Assembly: GCA_025363655.1 (NCBI GenBank)
Contig: JANYDK010000084.1
Location: 62,001 to 126,000, forward strand
DNA: 64,000 bases
Direction of reading: 5' to 3'
Origin: Deltaproteobacteria bacterium
GTDB lineage: Bacteria > Myxococcota_A > Polyangia > Polyangiales > JADJMO01
Part shown: piece after piece, positions 17,536 through 25,914 of the stretch
Position numbering within the stretch: the first letter of the stretch is position 1
Layout: each line of letters opens with the position of its first letter
Notes under the pieces: generated by a model
The model's input: only the letters and a program-made list of their open reading frames with translations
Told to the model about the DNA's origin: nothing
Databases searched by the model: none
Made by a program: the position numbers and the translations under genes

Positions 17536-18794
17536 TGCGCAGGCGAGTGGGAGCCCTGTTCGCGTTCGCGTTCGCGTTCGCGAACGTCGGTTGCGACGTG
17601 CCGGCATACGAAATCGACGAGAATTTCGATACTGGCGGCTCGATCGACGACGGCGCGAGCGGAGACGTTTCGCTCGACGCGCCGGCGGTCGACACGCGTC
17701 CCGACGTCGCCGATGTGAGCGACACCGGTGGTGATGACACCGCGAGCAGCGAAGTCGCCGACGCCGACGCGCTCGATACGCTCGATACGCTCGATACGCT
17801 CGATACTGCAGACGCCTTCGACGCGGTCATCGACCCTTGCGGCGGCGGTTGCACCGGAGGCAAATCGTGCTGCGCGAGCGGGTGCGTCGATTTCGCCACC
17901 GACCTCGGCAACTGCGGGAGCTGCGGGAAATCGTGCACACCGGCGCACGTCGCGGGGCCCAGCTGCGCGGCCTCGACGTGCGGCTACGGGAGCTGCGTCG
18001 CCGGCTTCGACGACTGCAACAAGATCAAGAGCGACGGCTGCGAGACAAGCCTCACGACCGTCACCGACTGCGGAAAATGCGGCACGCCGTGCTCGCTCCC
18101 GGCGACGACGACGAGCAGCTGCGCGACCGGCACGTGCAAGGTCGACACCTGCATCCTCGGTCGCGGCGACTGCAACGGCGTGGCCAGCGATGGCTGCGAG
18201 AGCGACACCACGACCTCGCTCGTCAACTGCGGGTCGTGCGCCTCGCCCTGCACCACCGCGCACGCGACGCCGATTTGCGCGGCCGGGGCGTGCAGCGTCG
18301 CCTCCTGCGATCGGGGCTTCGCCGACTGCGACGCCTCGGCAAAAACAGGCTGCGAGCGCGTGATGGCGACGGTGACCGGGAGCTGCGCGACGGCGACGGC
18401 GATGATCTCGTCGAGCACGGGGCTGTCGCAAATCTGCTCGACCAGCGGCCCGGCGACCGAGACCACGAGCACGTACAATGCGTTCGGCACGTCGTACTAC
18501 AAGGTCACCCTCAAGCGCTGCGACGTCGGCACGTGCAAGGCGGGCAACCCCGGGCGCGCGCACTTCCGCGTCGACTCACCGGCGTCGATGGCCTTCGATC
18601 TCAACGTCTACAGCGCCGTTGCCTGCAACGTGGGAGTGCTCGTGGGGAGTTCGACGAGCGGCGTCCTCGGCGGCACCGAGAGCGTCACCTGGACCGACCT
18701 GACGTGCCCCGCATCCCAGGATTTTTGGCTCGAAGTGAAGTGGCGACGCGGCGATGGGTGCGGTCAGGCGTCGATCACCGTGACGCACCCGTGA
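17535..18794 (+). CDS. Cysteine-rich repeat lipoprotein
   Basis: A 419-residue lipoprotein, third in the pseudokinase operon; the ATG at 17535 overlaps the previous stop. The signal peptide holds the repeat FAFAFAFA and ends in the lipobox NVGC (Cys21); Asp at +2 would mean inner-membrane retention by the E. coli rule, and published Myxococcus work points the same way. An Asp/Ala/Thr linker with LDTLDTLDTLDT follows. Residues about 100-275 hold tandem Cys repeats of the pattern NCGxCGxxC...GFxDCN...DGCE, a module frequent in myxobacterial surface proteins. The last 140 residues are beta-rich with a few Cys. Role unknown; possibly adhesion or signalling with the pseudokinase. Confidence 0.85.
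   Translation: MRRRVGALFAFAFAFANVGCDVPAYEIDENFDTGGSIDDGASGDVSLDAPAVDTRPDVADVSDTGGDDTASSEVADADALDTLDTLDTLDTADAFDAVIDPCGGGCTGGKSCCASGCVDFATDLGNCGSCGKSCTPAHVAGPSCAASTCGYGSCVAGFDDCNKIKSDGCETSLTTVTDCGKCGTPCSLPATTTSSCATGTCKVDTCILGRGDCNGVASDGCESDTTTSLVNCGSCASPCTTAHATPICAAGACSVASCDRGFADCDASAKTGCERVMATVTGSCATATAMISSSTGLSQICSTSGPATETTSTYNAFGTSYYKVTLKRCDVGTCKAGNPGRAHFRVDSPASMAFDLNVYSAVACNVGVLVGSSTSGVLGGTESVTWTDLTCPASQDFWLEVKWRRGDGCGQASITVTHP
17559..17582 (+). repeat. Four 6-bp repeats in a signal peptide
   Basis: TTCGCG is repeated four times and encodes FAFAFAFA in the signal peptide of the cysteine-rich lipoprotein. Confidence 0.9.
17772..17807 (+). repeat. Four 9-bp repeats in the linker
   Basis: CTCGATACG is repeated four times (the last copy ends in T) and encodes LDTLDTLDTLDT in the acidic linker of the same lipoprotein. 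Confidence 0.9.
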
Positions 18795-18797
18795 GCG

Positions 18798-19049
18798 TCA
18801 AGCGCCGCCCGCGACCGGTGGAATGATCGCGACTTCGGCGCCTGCTTCGATGGTCTCGTCCCATGAAGCGTAGGCACCATCGACCGCCACGCGAAGCGCC
18901 GGAGCCCACGGCAAGAGCGCAGGGTAGGCGACGCAGAGAGCGTCGAGGAGTGCGCGTGCGGTGATCGGCGTGGCGACCGGGAACGAGATCTCCGATGCGC
19001 CGAGGACGTCGCGTGCGCCGGCGAAGGCGAGGACGCGCAACGTGCTCAT
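18798..19049 (-). CDS. moaD: MoaD, small subunit of molybdopterin synthase (sulfur carrier)
   Basis: An 83-residue ubiquitin-like sulfur carrier (ThiS/MoaD family). With MoaE it forms molybdopterin synthase, which puts the dithiolene sulfurs into the cofactor precursor; the carrier does this as a thiocarboxylate on its C-terminal glycine. Here the C-terminus reads IPPVAGGA: the normal terminal GG is followed by one extra Ala before the stop (checked codon by codon). Without trimming, the glycine could not be adenylated. The ATG overlaps the moaE stop by four bases, so the order on the minus strand is moaC-moaE-moaD as one unit. Confidence 0.92.
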   Translation of the reverse strand: MSTLRVLAFAGARDVLGASEISFPVATPITARALLDALCVAYPALLPWAPALRVAVDGAYASWDETIEAGAEVAIIPPVAGGA

Positions 19050-19534
19050 TTTCGAGGTCCGTCATGATCGTGCTGATCATGGTGATCGCGCGCTTTGCAG
19101 CGAGCGTCGTCCCAACCGACCCAATACGGCCCGTCGGGTCCGTGCTCACGTTTCCAGATGGGTACTCGCGCCTTGACCGCGTCGATGAGTGCGCGGCAGG
19201 CGGCGAAGGCCTCTCCCCGATGTGCGGTGGATGCGGCGCAGACGACCGCGGCGTCGCCGATCGCCAGCGCACCGATGCGGTGGGTGACCGCGAGTCGAAC
19301 GTCTTCGCCGCGGGACCCGAACGAAGCCTCTACCTCGTCGATGCAGCGTTGCATCTCGGCGAGGGACATCGACGGATAGGCCTCGTATTCGAGCAAGCTG
19401 ACGACGCGACCTTGGTTGTGATCGCGCACCGTGCCGACGAAGATGGCGATGCCGCCCGCGGTGGGGCGCGCGACCTTCGCGATCACCTCCGCGACGTCGA
19501 TCGGCGTCGTGACGAGGGCGACGCGCGGGCTCAT
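19046..19534 (-). CDS. moaE: MoaE, large subunit of molybdopterin synthase
   Basis: A 162-residue catalytic subunit of molybdopterin synthase. Family hallmarks are FVGTVRDHNQGRVVSLLEYEAY, THRIGALAIGD and VPIWKREH with the active-site lysine. The ATG at 19534 overlaps the moaC stop by four bases and begins the conserved N-terminus; the frame runs further upstream but inside moaC. The C-terminal tail is unusual in ending with a His/Asp-rich stretch (DHHDQHDHDG), which might bind metal. The gene overlaps moaD at its end, as expected for proteins of one complex. Confidence 0.95.
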   Translation of the reverse strand: MSPRVALVTTPIDVAEVIAKVARPTAGGIAIFVGTVRDHNQGRVVSLLEYEAYPSMSLAEMQRCIDEVEASFGSRGEDVRLAVTHRIGALAIGDAAVVCAASTAHRGEAFAACRALIDAVKARVPIWKREHGPDGPYWVGWDDARCKARDHHDQHDHDGPRK

Positions 19535-20022
19535 GACCGCTTCCAAGTTCCGCTGCGACCGCCTGATTTCTCGAGCAATTCGACGCTCTCGATACGCGCG
19601 CCGCGGTCCATTCCCTTGATCATGTCGTAGACGGTGAGGGCGGCGATCGAGGCGCCGGTCATCGCCTCCATCTCGACGCCAGTGGGGCCGACGCACTCGG
19701 CGCTGACCTCGACGACGATGCGCGCGCCGCGGACGACGACGTCGACCGAGAGATGCGTCAGGGCGAGCGGATGGCAGAGCGGGATGAGCTCGCTGGTCTT
19801 CTTCGCGCCCATCAGCGCGGCGACGCGTGCGACGGCAGCGATGTCTCCCTTCGGCGCTTTTCCGTCACGAATCGCCTTCGTCACCCGCGGCGTCGTCTGC
19901 ACGGTGGCGCGCGCGATGGCCTTTCTCCGGGTCGCCGGCTTGTCTCCGACGTCGACCACGCGGACGTGACCGCGCCCGTCGAGATGCGTCGGGCGCATTC
20001 GCGAGGTGGGTTTCGCGGGCAT
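19531..20022 (-). CDS. moaC: MoaC, cyclic pyranopterin monophosphate synthase
   Basis: A 163-residue enzyme that with MoaA makes cyclic pyranopterin monophosphate, the first intermediate of molybdenum cofactor synthesis. The signatures LIPLCHPLALTH and GVEMEAMTGASIAALTVYDMIK are complete. I chose the ATG at 20022 (MPAKPTSRM), which gives the usual family length; the frame continues upstream toward moaA without recognisable sequence. It is the first gene of the moaC-moaE-moaD unit and is divergent from moaA with 59 bases between the starts. Confidence 0.95.
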   Translation of the reverse strand: MPAKPTSRMRPTHLDGRGHVRVVDVGDKPATRRKAIARATVQTTPRVTKAIRDGKAPKGDIAAVARVAALMGAKKTSELIPLCHPLALTHLSVDVVVRGARIVVEVSAECVGPTGVEMEAMTGASIAALTVYDMIKGMDRGARIESVELLEKSGGRSGTWKRS

Positions 20023-20062
20023 CGCGCGGACGCTACGATCGACGGGCGATCGGGGCAACGCC

Positions 20063-20074
20063 GGACTATAGTCC
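20063..20074. promoter_or_regulatory. Perfect 12-bp palindrome between moaC and moaA
   Basis: GGACTATAGTCC is a perfect palindrome in the 59-base moaC/moaA divergent gap, 7 bases before the chosen moaA start. Its core gives TATAGT, a five-of-six match to a -10 box, on both strands. No convincing -35 box is seen. It may be a shared promoter or operator. Confidence 0.35.
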
Positions 20075-20081
20075 ATGGGTC

Positions 20082-21137
20082 GTGCGTCAGCTCCCCATCG
20101 TCGGTCGCTCGGTCGCGACGCCGCCTCGTGGCCCGAGCGCGCGCGTCGCACCGAAGGCGGTGCGCATCTCGATCACCGATCGATGCGACCTCGCCTGCGT
20201 CTACTGCCGGCCACATCGCCACGACGGATACCTCCCTCACGAGCGCCGGATGGGCGTCGATGATTGGGTGACGCTCGCCGAAGGCCTGGTGCTGAAGGGC
20301 GTCACCCGCTTCCGCGTCACCGGCGGTGAGCCGCTCCTCCACCCGCACGTCGTCGAAATCGTCGCCCGCATCGCGCGCGTGCCCGGGGTCGAAGACGTCG
20401 CGCTCACCACCAACGCGACGCAGCTCGAAGAGCTCGCCGAGCCGCTCGCGCGCGCCGGGCTCCATCGCCTCAACGTCTCCATCGACTCGCTCGATGAAGC
20501 ACGTTTTGCAGCACTTTCACGCGGTGGCTCGCTCCGGTCGGTGCTCGCCGGCATCGACGCCGCCCGCGCCGCCGGCTTCACCGACATCAAGACCAACACC
20601 GTGGTGATCGCAGATCGCGACGACGACGACCTCGGCAACCTCGACGAGCTGGCGGCGATCGTCGAGTGGGCGTGGGCGCGCGAGCTGACCCCGCGCTTCC
20701 TCGAGGTCATGACCATCGGCGAAGGAGCGCGCTTCCGCGATCGCATCGTCCCCTATCCGGCGATGCTCGCGCGCGTCGAAGGCCTGGTCGAAGAGGGTGC
20801 TCCTGCGCGTCCGAACAATCGCGGTCCGGCGCGTTACCTTCGGGCGCGCGACCGGCGAGCGAGCGGCGACGGTCGCCGTGTCGGCTTCATCACCGGCTCC
20901 AGCGACACCTTCTGCGAGGGGTGCGATCGCCTGCGCGCGACCAGCGACGGCGCGCTCCGCTCATGCCTCGCCGTCCCCGCCGAGGTCGATGCCCGCGAGG
21001 CGATTCACGCTGGAAATCAGGGCGAAATCGGCGCTGCGCTCGATCGCGCGTGGGCACAGAAGCCCGACGGCACGGTCTGGAAGGGCTGCACCGAAGAGAG
21101 CGCGCAAGACGTCAACATGCGCGCGACCGGCGGCTGA
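20082..21137 (+). CDS. moaA: MoaA, GTP 3',8-cyclase (radical SAM)
   Basis: A 351-residue radical-SAM enzyme converting GTP to the 3',8-cyclo intermediate used by MoaC. The N-terminal cluster motif is Cys35-x3-Cys39-x2-Cys42 in TDRCDLACVYC; the MoaA-specific second cluster is Cys278-x2-Cys281-x13-Cys295 (FCEGCDRL ... LRSC). The C-terminus ends in the conserved GG. The GTG at 20082 is chosen because it lies just past the palindrome and gives a normal length; there is no strong ribosome site and the frame is open further upstream. It is divergent from moaCED, so all four early cofactor genes sit together. Confidence 0.95.
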   Translation: MRQLPIVGRSVATPPRGPSARVAPKAVRISITDRCDLACVYCRPHRHDGYLPHERRMGVDDWVTLAEGLVLKGVTRFRVTGGEPLLHPHVVEIVARIARVPGVEDVALTTNATQLEELAEPLARAGLHRLNVSIDSLDEARFAALSRGGSLRSVLAGIDAARAAGFTDIKTNTVVIADRDDDDLGNLDELAAIVEWAWARELTPRFLEVMTIGEGARFRDRIVPYPAMLARVEGLVEEGAPARPNNRGPARYLRARDRRASGDGRRVGFITGSSDTFCEGCDRLRATSDGALRSCLAVPAEVDAREAIHAGNQGEIGAALDRAWAQKPDGTVWKGCTEESAQDVNMRATGG

Positions 21138-21212
21138 TTCATTTCGCCAAAGATTGCTTCGCAACTCTGGCCGCTCGCTGAATCTCGCCTCCGGCTCGGT
21201 CCGCTCGCTCAT

Positions 21213-22580
21213 TCAGGCAGCGCGTGGATGGGTGGTTCGTTTCGAGGTCACGACCACTGGCAGGCCTTCCGGAGGCGCCAGCGTGATCGCCCGGCGCTTC
21301 ACCTTCACGCTCGCACCGGGCGCGAGGCGCATCTCGGTGCGCGCGAGGATCGTCGTCAGCACCATCTTCATCTCGTAGAGCGCGAAGCTCATCCCGATGC
21401 ATTTGCGGATGCCGCCACCGAAGGGAAAGAACTCGGTCGGCGATGGCCGAAAGGCGAGGAATCGATCGGGATCGAAGGTGCGCGGCTGCGGATAGAGCCC
21501 GGGACGCCGGTGCACCAGGTAGATCGACGGCGCGACCATGGTGTCGACGGGGAGCTCGAAGCCGCCGAGCGTGAGCGGTTCTTTGAGGACGCGCCCGACG
21601 AGCGGGATGATCGGCTGCAGGCGCAGCGCCTCTTTGATCGTGGCGTCGAGCAGATCGAGCTTGGCGATGCGCTCAGGCACGCCAATCGCGTCGTTTTCGA
21701 TCGCTTCGGCGCGCAGCCGCGTCATCACGTCGCGTCGCTCGAGGAGCCAACGAAAGGTCCAGGCGAGCGCGGTCGCCGTCGTCTCGTGTCCGGCGACGAG
21801 CAAGGTGATGAGCTCGTCGCGCAGCTCTTCGTCCGACATCGGCGCGCCGTTCTCGTCGCGAGCATCGAGGAGCATCGAGAGGATGTCGCTCCGCCCTTTC
21901 GTACCTTGCGAGCGCCGCCGCTCGATTTGTCCGAGGAGGAGCGCGTCGACCTGTCCGGCGAGATGTCGGTAGCGACCCCACTTCGTCAGCCGACCGAGAT
22001 CGACCTGGAAAAAAGGCATCAGCAGCACCGGATCTTCGACGATGTCGAGCGCCTCGCCGAGGAGCTGCGAGAGGGTGATGCGCTCGTGCTCGTCCTCCAT
22101 GCCGAAGACGGTGCGAAGGATGATTTGCAACGTCACGTCGCGACACGAGGGGTGGAGCGGGAAGGGGGCGCCGACCGGAAAGTCGTCGATCACCGCCTCG
22201 GTGCGCGCGATCATCTCGCGCCCGTAGGCCTGCATGCGCTCGCCGTGAAAGGGCGGCATAAGCAGCTTGCGATGACGCGCGTGCGGTTTTCCGTCGAGGA
22301 GGATGAGCGAGTGCTTGCCGAGGAAGGGGCCGAGGAAGATGTTCGCTTCCCCGGCGTGCATCGCGTCGTGATCGGACGCGAACACCTCTCGAATCGCCGT
22401 CGGATCCGCTACGATCACGATCGCGCGATGGAGGCCGGCGAAGCGGATGGTGAAGAAGTCGCCGTGGCGTGCTTGGCACTCCTCCATGAACTGCATCGGC
22501 GTGCGCATCCAGCTCAGCGTCTGGAAGATCGGCATCTGTGCCGGTCCGGGAGGAAGGGGCATGTTCCGACGATAGCGCAT
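21213..22580 (-). CDS. Cytochrome P450, canonical bacterial type
   Basis: A 455-residue heme monooxygenase with all standard motifs: proline-rich start (MPLPPGPAQMP), I-helix AGHETT with the acid-alcohol pair, EALRLQP (ExxR), FDPDRFL and the heme loop FFPFGGGIRKCIG (Cys394). The sequence style is close to CYP110-like bacterial P450s that act on fatty acids or terpenes, but substrate cannot be set. The start is uncertain: ATG 22580, ATG 22562 and GTG 22604 are all possible; 22580 leaves a gap of 26 bases to the divergent peptidase gene. No redox partner is adjacent. Confidence 0.92.
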   Translation of the reverse strand: MRYRRNMPLPPGPAQMPIFQTLSWMRTPMQFMEECQARHGDFFTIRFAGLHRAIVIVADPTAIREVFASDHDAMHAGEANIFLGPFLGKHSLILLDGKPHARHRKLLMPPFHGERMQAYGREMIARTEAVIDDFPVGAPFPLHPSCRDVTLQIILRTVFGMEDEHERITLSQLLGEALDIVEDPVLLMPFFQVDLGRLTKWGRYRHLAGQVDALLLGQIERRRSQGTKGRSDILSMLLDARDENGAPMSDEELRDELITLLVAGHETTATALAWTFRWLLERRDVMTRLRAEAIENDAIGVPERIAKLDLLDATIKEALRLQPIIPLVGRVLKEPLTLGGFELPVDTMVAPSIYLVHRRPGLYPQPRTFDPDRFLAFRPSPTEFFPFGGGIRKCIGMSFALYEMKMVLTTILARTEMRLAPGASVKVKRRAITLAPPEGLPVVVTSKRTTHPRAA

Positions 22581-22606
22581 CGTCGTCGTGCCGCGGGAGC
22601 GCACGA

Positions 22607-24280
22607 ATGAGCCGAAAAATCAGCGTATCGACCTCGTTTGCCGGTCTCGGCGTGCTCGCCTTGGTGCTCGTGGTGTTGCTCGGCGCCGTCATGTTCGGCG
22701 CGCGTCCGCCGGCCGTCGTCGCCGCCAGCGCGGGACCCGACGTCTTCTCCGCCGAGCGTGCGATGCGCGACGTCCGAGGTCTCGTGGGCGATGCGCCGAC
22801 GCACGCGATCGGAACGGCCGACCACGCACGCGCGCGCGACTACGTGATGAAGCGTCTGCAAGAGCTCGGGCTCACGCCGACGATCGAGCGATCGCGACTC
22901 TGTCACGCGTCGGGAGAGTGCGTGGTGGTCGAGAACGTCGTCGCGCGCATCGAGGGCGCGAGCCCTCCGGCGATCCTCCTCGCGGCGCACTACGACTCGG
23001 TGCCGACAGGTCCTGGCGCGGGAGACGACGCCGCCGGAACTGCGGTCGTCCTCGAGACGGTTCGCGCACTACGAAGCGGGCCGCCCATCTCGCATCCGGT
23101 GATCGTCCTCATCGACGACGGCGAGGAGGCTGGTCTTCTCGGCGCGCGCGAGTTCGTTCGTCTCAGCCCCTCGGCGAAGGAAGCGCGGGTCGTTCTCAAT
23201 TTCGAAGCACGCGGGAATTTTGGGCAAACGGCGATGTTCGAGACCAGCGCGGGCAACGCCTGGCTCATCGACGCTTACGCGAGTGTTTCGCGACCGACCG
23301 CCAGCTCGCTCATCTACACGCTCTACCAGAAGCTCCCCAACGACACCGATCTCACCGTCTTCAAGAAGGCGGGGATGCTCGGTCTCAACTTCGCGTTCGC
23401 CGATGGCGTCTGGGACTACCACACGCCGAGTGACTCGCCCGAGCGTCTCGATCCCCGCAGCGTGCAGCACATGGGCGATCAAGCGCTGGCGGTCTTGCGC
23501 GCGCTGCAAGCGGTCGATCTCGGGCGTCCGGCGACGGGCGATGCGGTCTACTTCGATCTCTTCTCGGTGGCGCTCGTTCGCTACCCGGCGTCGTTCGCGT
23601 TGCCACTCGCGCTCTTTGCTTCGCTCGTTTTGGCGTTCGCGCTCTTTCGTGGTGCGCGGCTCGGCATCTTCGATTTCCGCGGAATTCTACGCGGATTTCT
23701 CGCCGCGCTGTTGGCGCCCATCGCCGCGCTCGCAGCTGGCGCGGTCGTCTTCTGGATACTCTGCGCGCGGCACGGGGTTTCGCGATTGCCGCTCGCCGGG
23801 CCGATGCCGGCGTGGCTCGCGCTCATCAGCGTCGCCGTCGCCGCGTCGAGCGCGCTCGGTCTGTCGCTCGTCCCGCCTGCCGATCCGCGGGCGGCTTTGG
23901 CCGGAGGTTCGGTCTTCCTCGCGATGCTGGCGGTGATGGTCGCCGGTGCGCTGCCGGGTGCGAGCTACCTCTTCCTCTTTCCCCTCCTCGCGAGCGGCAT
24001 CGCCATCGTCTCGACCGCGCGCTCGCCTTCGCCGTCCTCACCGCGTGCGCGACTCGTCGCCTTCTCCGCCGTCGCGCTCGTCGCCGGCGTCGTCTTCTTC
24101 CCGCTGTTCCGCATTCTCTTGGTGATGGTCGGGGTGCAGATGCATCCGGCCACGACGGTGCCAATCGCGCTTGTTTTTCCGATGTTTTTCCCGCTGCTCG
24201 CCGATGTTCGCGGCCAGCGGCGGTGGCTCGTGCCAGGGGCGGCGCTGCTCGTCGCGTGCGTCTTCATCGCGGTCTCGTGA
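22607..24280 (+). CDS. M28-family membrane metallopeptidase
   Basis: A 557-residue integral membrane protein. One helix near the N-terminus (about 8-35) is followed by an extracytoplasmic zinc aminopeptidase domain of family M28: His128 and Asp130 in AAHYDSVPTG, GAGDDAAGTA, DDGEEAGLLGA with the catalytic and binding acids, and a further ligand region NFEARG. The second half (about 320-557) has about eight transmembrane helices. This domain order is like that of ERMP1/Fxna-type proteins. The ATG at 22607 is chosen because a clear membrane signal follows at once. Its start is 26 bases from the divergent P450 start. Confidence 0.88.
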   Translation: MSRKISVSTSFAGLGVLALVLVVLLGAVMFGARPPAVVAASAGPDVFSAERAMRDVRGLVGDAPTHAIGTADHARARDYVMKRLQELGLTPTIERSRLCHASGECVVVENVVARIEGASPPAILLAAHYDSVPTGPGAGDDAAGTAVVLETVRALRSGPPISHPVIVLIDDGEEAGLLGAREFVRLSPSAKEARVVLNFEARGNFGQTAMFETSAGNAWLIDAYASVSRPTASSLIYTLYQKLPNDTDLTVFKKAGMLGLNFAFADGVWDYHTPSDSPERLDPRSVQHMGDQALAVLRALQAVDLGRPATGDAVYFDLFSVALVRYPASFALPLALFASLVLAFALFRGARLGIFDFRGILRGFLAALLAPIAALAAGAVVFWILCARHGVSRLPLAGPMPAWLALISVAVAASSALGLSLVPPADPRAALAGGSVFLAMLAVMVAGALPGASYLFLFPLLASGIAIVSTARSPSPSSPRARLVAFSAVALVAGVVFFPLFRILLVMVGVQMHPATTVPIALVFPMFFPLLADVRGQRRWLVPGAALLVACVFIAVS

Positions 24281-24321
24281 CACGACGTCGGCGACCGACC
24301 GGTGATACCTTCGCCCCACCG

Positions 24322-25896
24322 ATGCCGAGCCCGTCCGACGAACTGTGCAAGAAGAGCGCGACCGAGCTCGCGCGCCTCCTCGAGCGCGGCGAGGTCTCCT
24401 CCGAGGAGCTGACCCGCGCGCACCTCACGCGCATCGATGCGTGCGACGATCGCCTTCGCGCCTTCACCGCCGTCTTCCGGGACGAGGCCCTCGCCTCTGC
24501 GCGACGTGCCGACGAAGAGCGCGGGCGCGGCGACGTCCGGAGCTCGCTCCACGGTCTGCCGATGTCGGTCAAGGAGTCGATCGACTTCGCGGGTCACGCC
24601 GCGACCATGGGCGTGCACGCGCGTCGCTCGCTCATCGCCAAGACCGACGGCGGCATGCTCCAAGCGGCGAGGTCGGCCGGCGCCGTCATCCTCGGCCGCA
24701 CCAACGTCTCGCAGTTCCTCTTCTTCCACGAGAGTCGCAACCCGCTCTTCGGCGAGACGAAGAACCCGTTCAGCCTCGCGCACACGCCAGGCGGTTCGTC
24801 CGGGGGTGAAGCGGCAGCGATCGCCGCCGGCATGTCGCCGCTCGGCTTCGGCACCGACATCGGCGGGAGCATCCGCGTTCCGGCACATTTTACCGGCATA
24901 TGCGGGCTCAAACCGACGCTCGATTTCTGGACCAACAAGGGCTCGAACACCGCGCTCGCCGGACAAGAGGCGGTGCGCGGGCAAATCGGTCCCATGGCCC
25001 GCACCGTCGCCGATTTGGTGATGGCGATGACCGCGCTCGATCCGCGCCAGCTCTCCCGCATCGATCCCCGCGTGCCCCCGATCACGTTCTCCGATCCGAG
25101 CTCGATCGAGGTCCCGAAGCTGCGCGTGGGAGTCTTGGTCGACGACGGTTGGGTGCGTCCCTCGGCCGCGGTCGCCCGTGCAGTCCATCGCGCCGCCGAA
25201 GCGCTTCGCACGCGGGGATGCAGCATCGTCCCCTTCACGCCACCAGGCACGGACGCCGCCATCGAGCACTATTTCGCCGCGCTCAGCGCCGACGGCGGCG
25301 AGACGATCGCCCGCGGCCTCGGCGATGGCCCGATCGATCCGGTGCTCGAAGGTCTGCGTCGTCTCACCAAGATTCCGCCGCGTGTTCGCCTGATGATCGC
25401 GCGCACGCTCGAGTTGCTCGGCGACGAGAAGCTCGCGCGCATCCTCCGCGTCACGCAACGCAAGACGGTCGCCGAGCTCTACCAGGTGACCGACTTCATT
25501 CGTCGCTATCGAGGCACCTTCCTCGGCGCGATGGACGCCGCCGAGCTCGACGTGCTCCTCGTCCCGGCCCACGCGACGACGGCCCTCCCGCACGGAATGG
25601 CCAAGGATTTCCCGGTCGCCGGCTCACCTTCGATGCTCTACAACTTGTTGCAATTCCCCGGCGGCGTCGTGCCGGTGACGCGCGTGCGCGAGGCCGAGAC
25701 AGCGCGACCGGGTGCGCGTGGCAAGCTCGAGAAGCACGCTGCCAAGGTAGACGCCGAGAGCGCGCGGCTCCCCGTCGGCGTCCAAGTCGTCGGCAGGCCC
25801 TGGGCCGATCACGTCGTCCTCGCGGCGATGGCCGCGATCGAGGCCGAGGTGCGCACCGACTCCGAGTTCCCGCGCACGCCAGTCGAGCTCGCGTAG
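24322..25896 (+). CDS. Amidase-signature hydrolase
   Basis: A 524-residue enzyme of the amidase signature family, which hydrolyses amide bonds with a Ser-cisSer-Lys triad. The triad is Lys84 (MSVKES), Ser159 (in GGSSGG) and nucleophile Ser183 (DIGGSIRVP); the spacings of 75 and 24 residues equal those of fatty acid amide hydrolase (142, 217, 241). The C-terminal LPVGVQVVGRPW motif is also typical. The ATG at 24322 gives a normal N-terminus. It follows the M28 peptidase by 41 bases on the same strand. An N-terminal signal is absent, so it is likely cytosolic. Substrate unknown; a GatA role is unlikely as no gatB/gatC is near. Confidence 0.9.
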   Translation: MPSPSDELCKKSATELARLLERGEVSSEELTRAHLTRIDACDDRLRAFTAVFRDEALASARRADEERGRGDVRSSLHGLPMSVKESIDFAGHAATMGVHARRSLIAKTDGGMLQAARSAGAVILGRTNVSQFLFFHESRNPLFGETKNPFSLAHTPGGSSGGEAAAIAAGMSPLGFGTDIGGSIRVPAHFTGICGLKPTLDFWTNKGSNTALAGQEAVRGQIGPMARTVADLVMAMTALDPRQLSRIDPRVPPITFSDPSSIEVPKLRVGVLVDDGWVRPSAAVARAVHRAAEALRTRGCSIVPFTPPGTDAAIEHYFAALSADGGETIARGLGDGPIDPVLEGLRRLTKIPPRVRLMIARTLELLGDEKLARILRVTQRKTVAELYQVTDFIRRYRGTFLGAMDAAELDVLLVPAHATTALPHGMAKDFPVAGSPSMLYNLLQFPGGVVPVTRVREAETARPGARGKLEKHAAKVDAESARLPVGVQVVGRPWADHVVLAAMAAIEAEVRTDSEFPRTPVELA

Positions 25897-25914
25897 GCGA
25901 TCGTCGAGAGTCGA

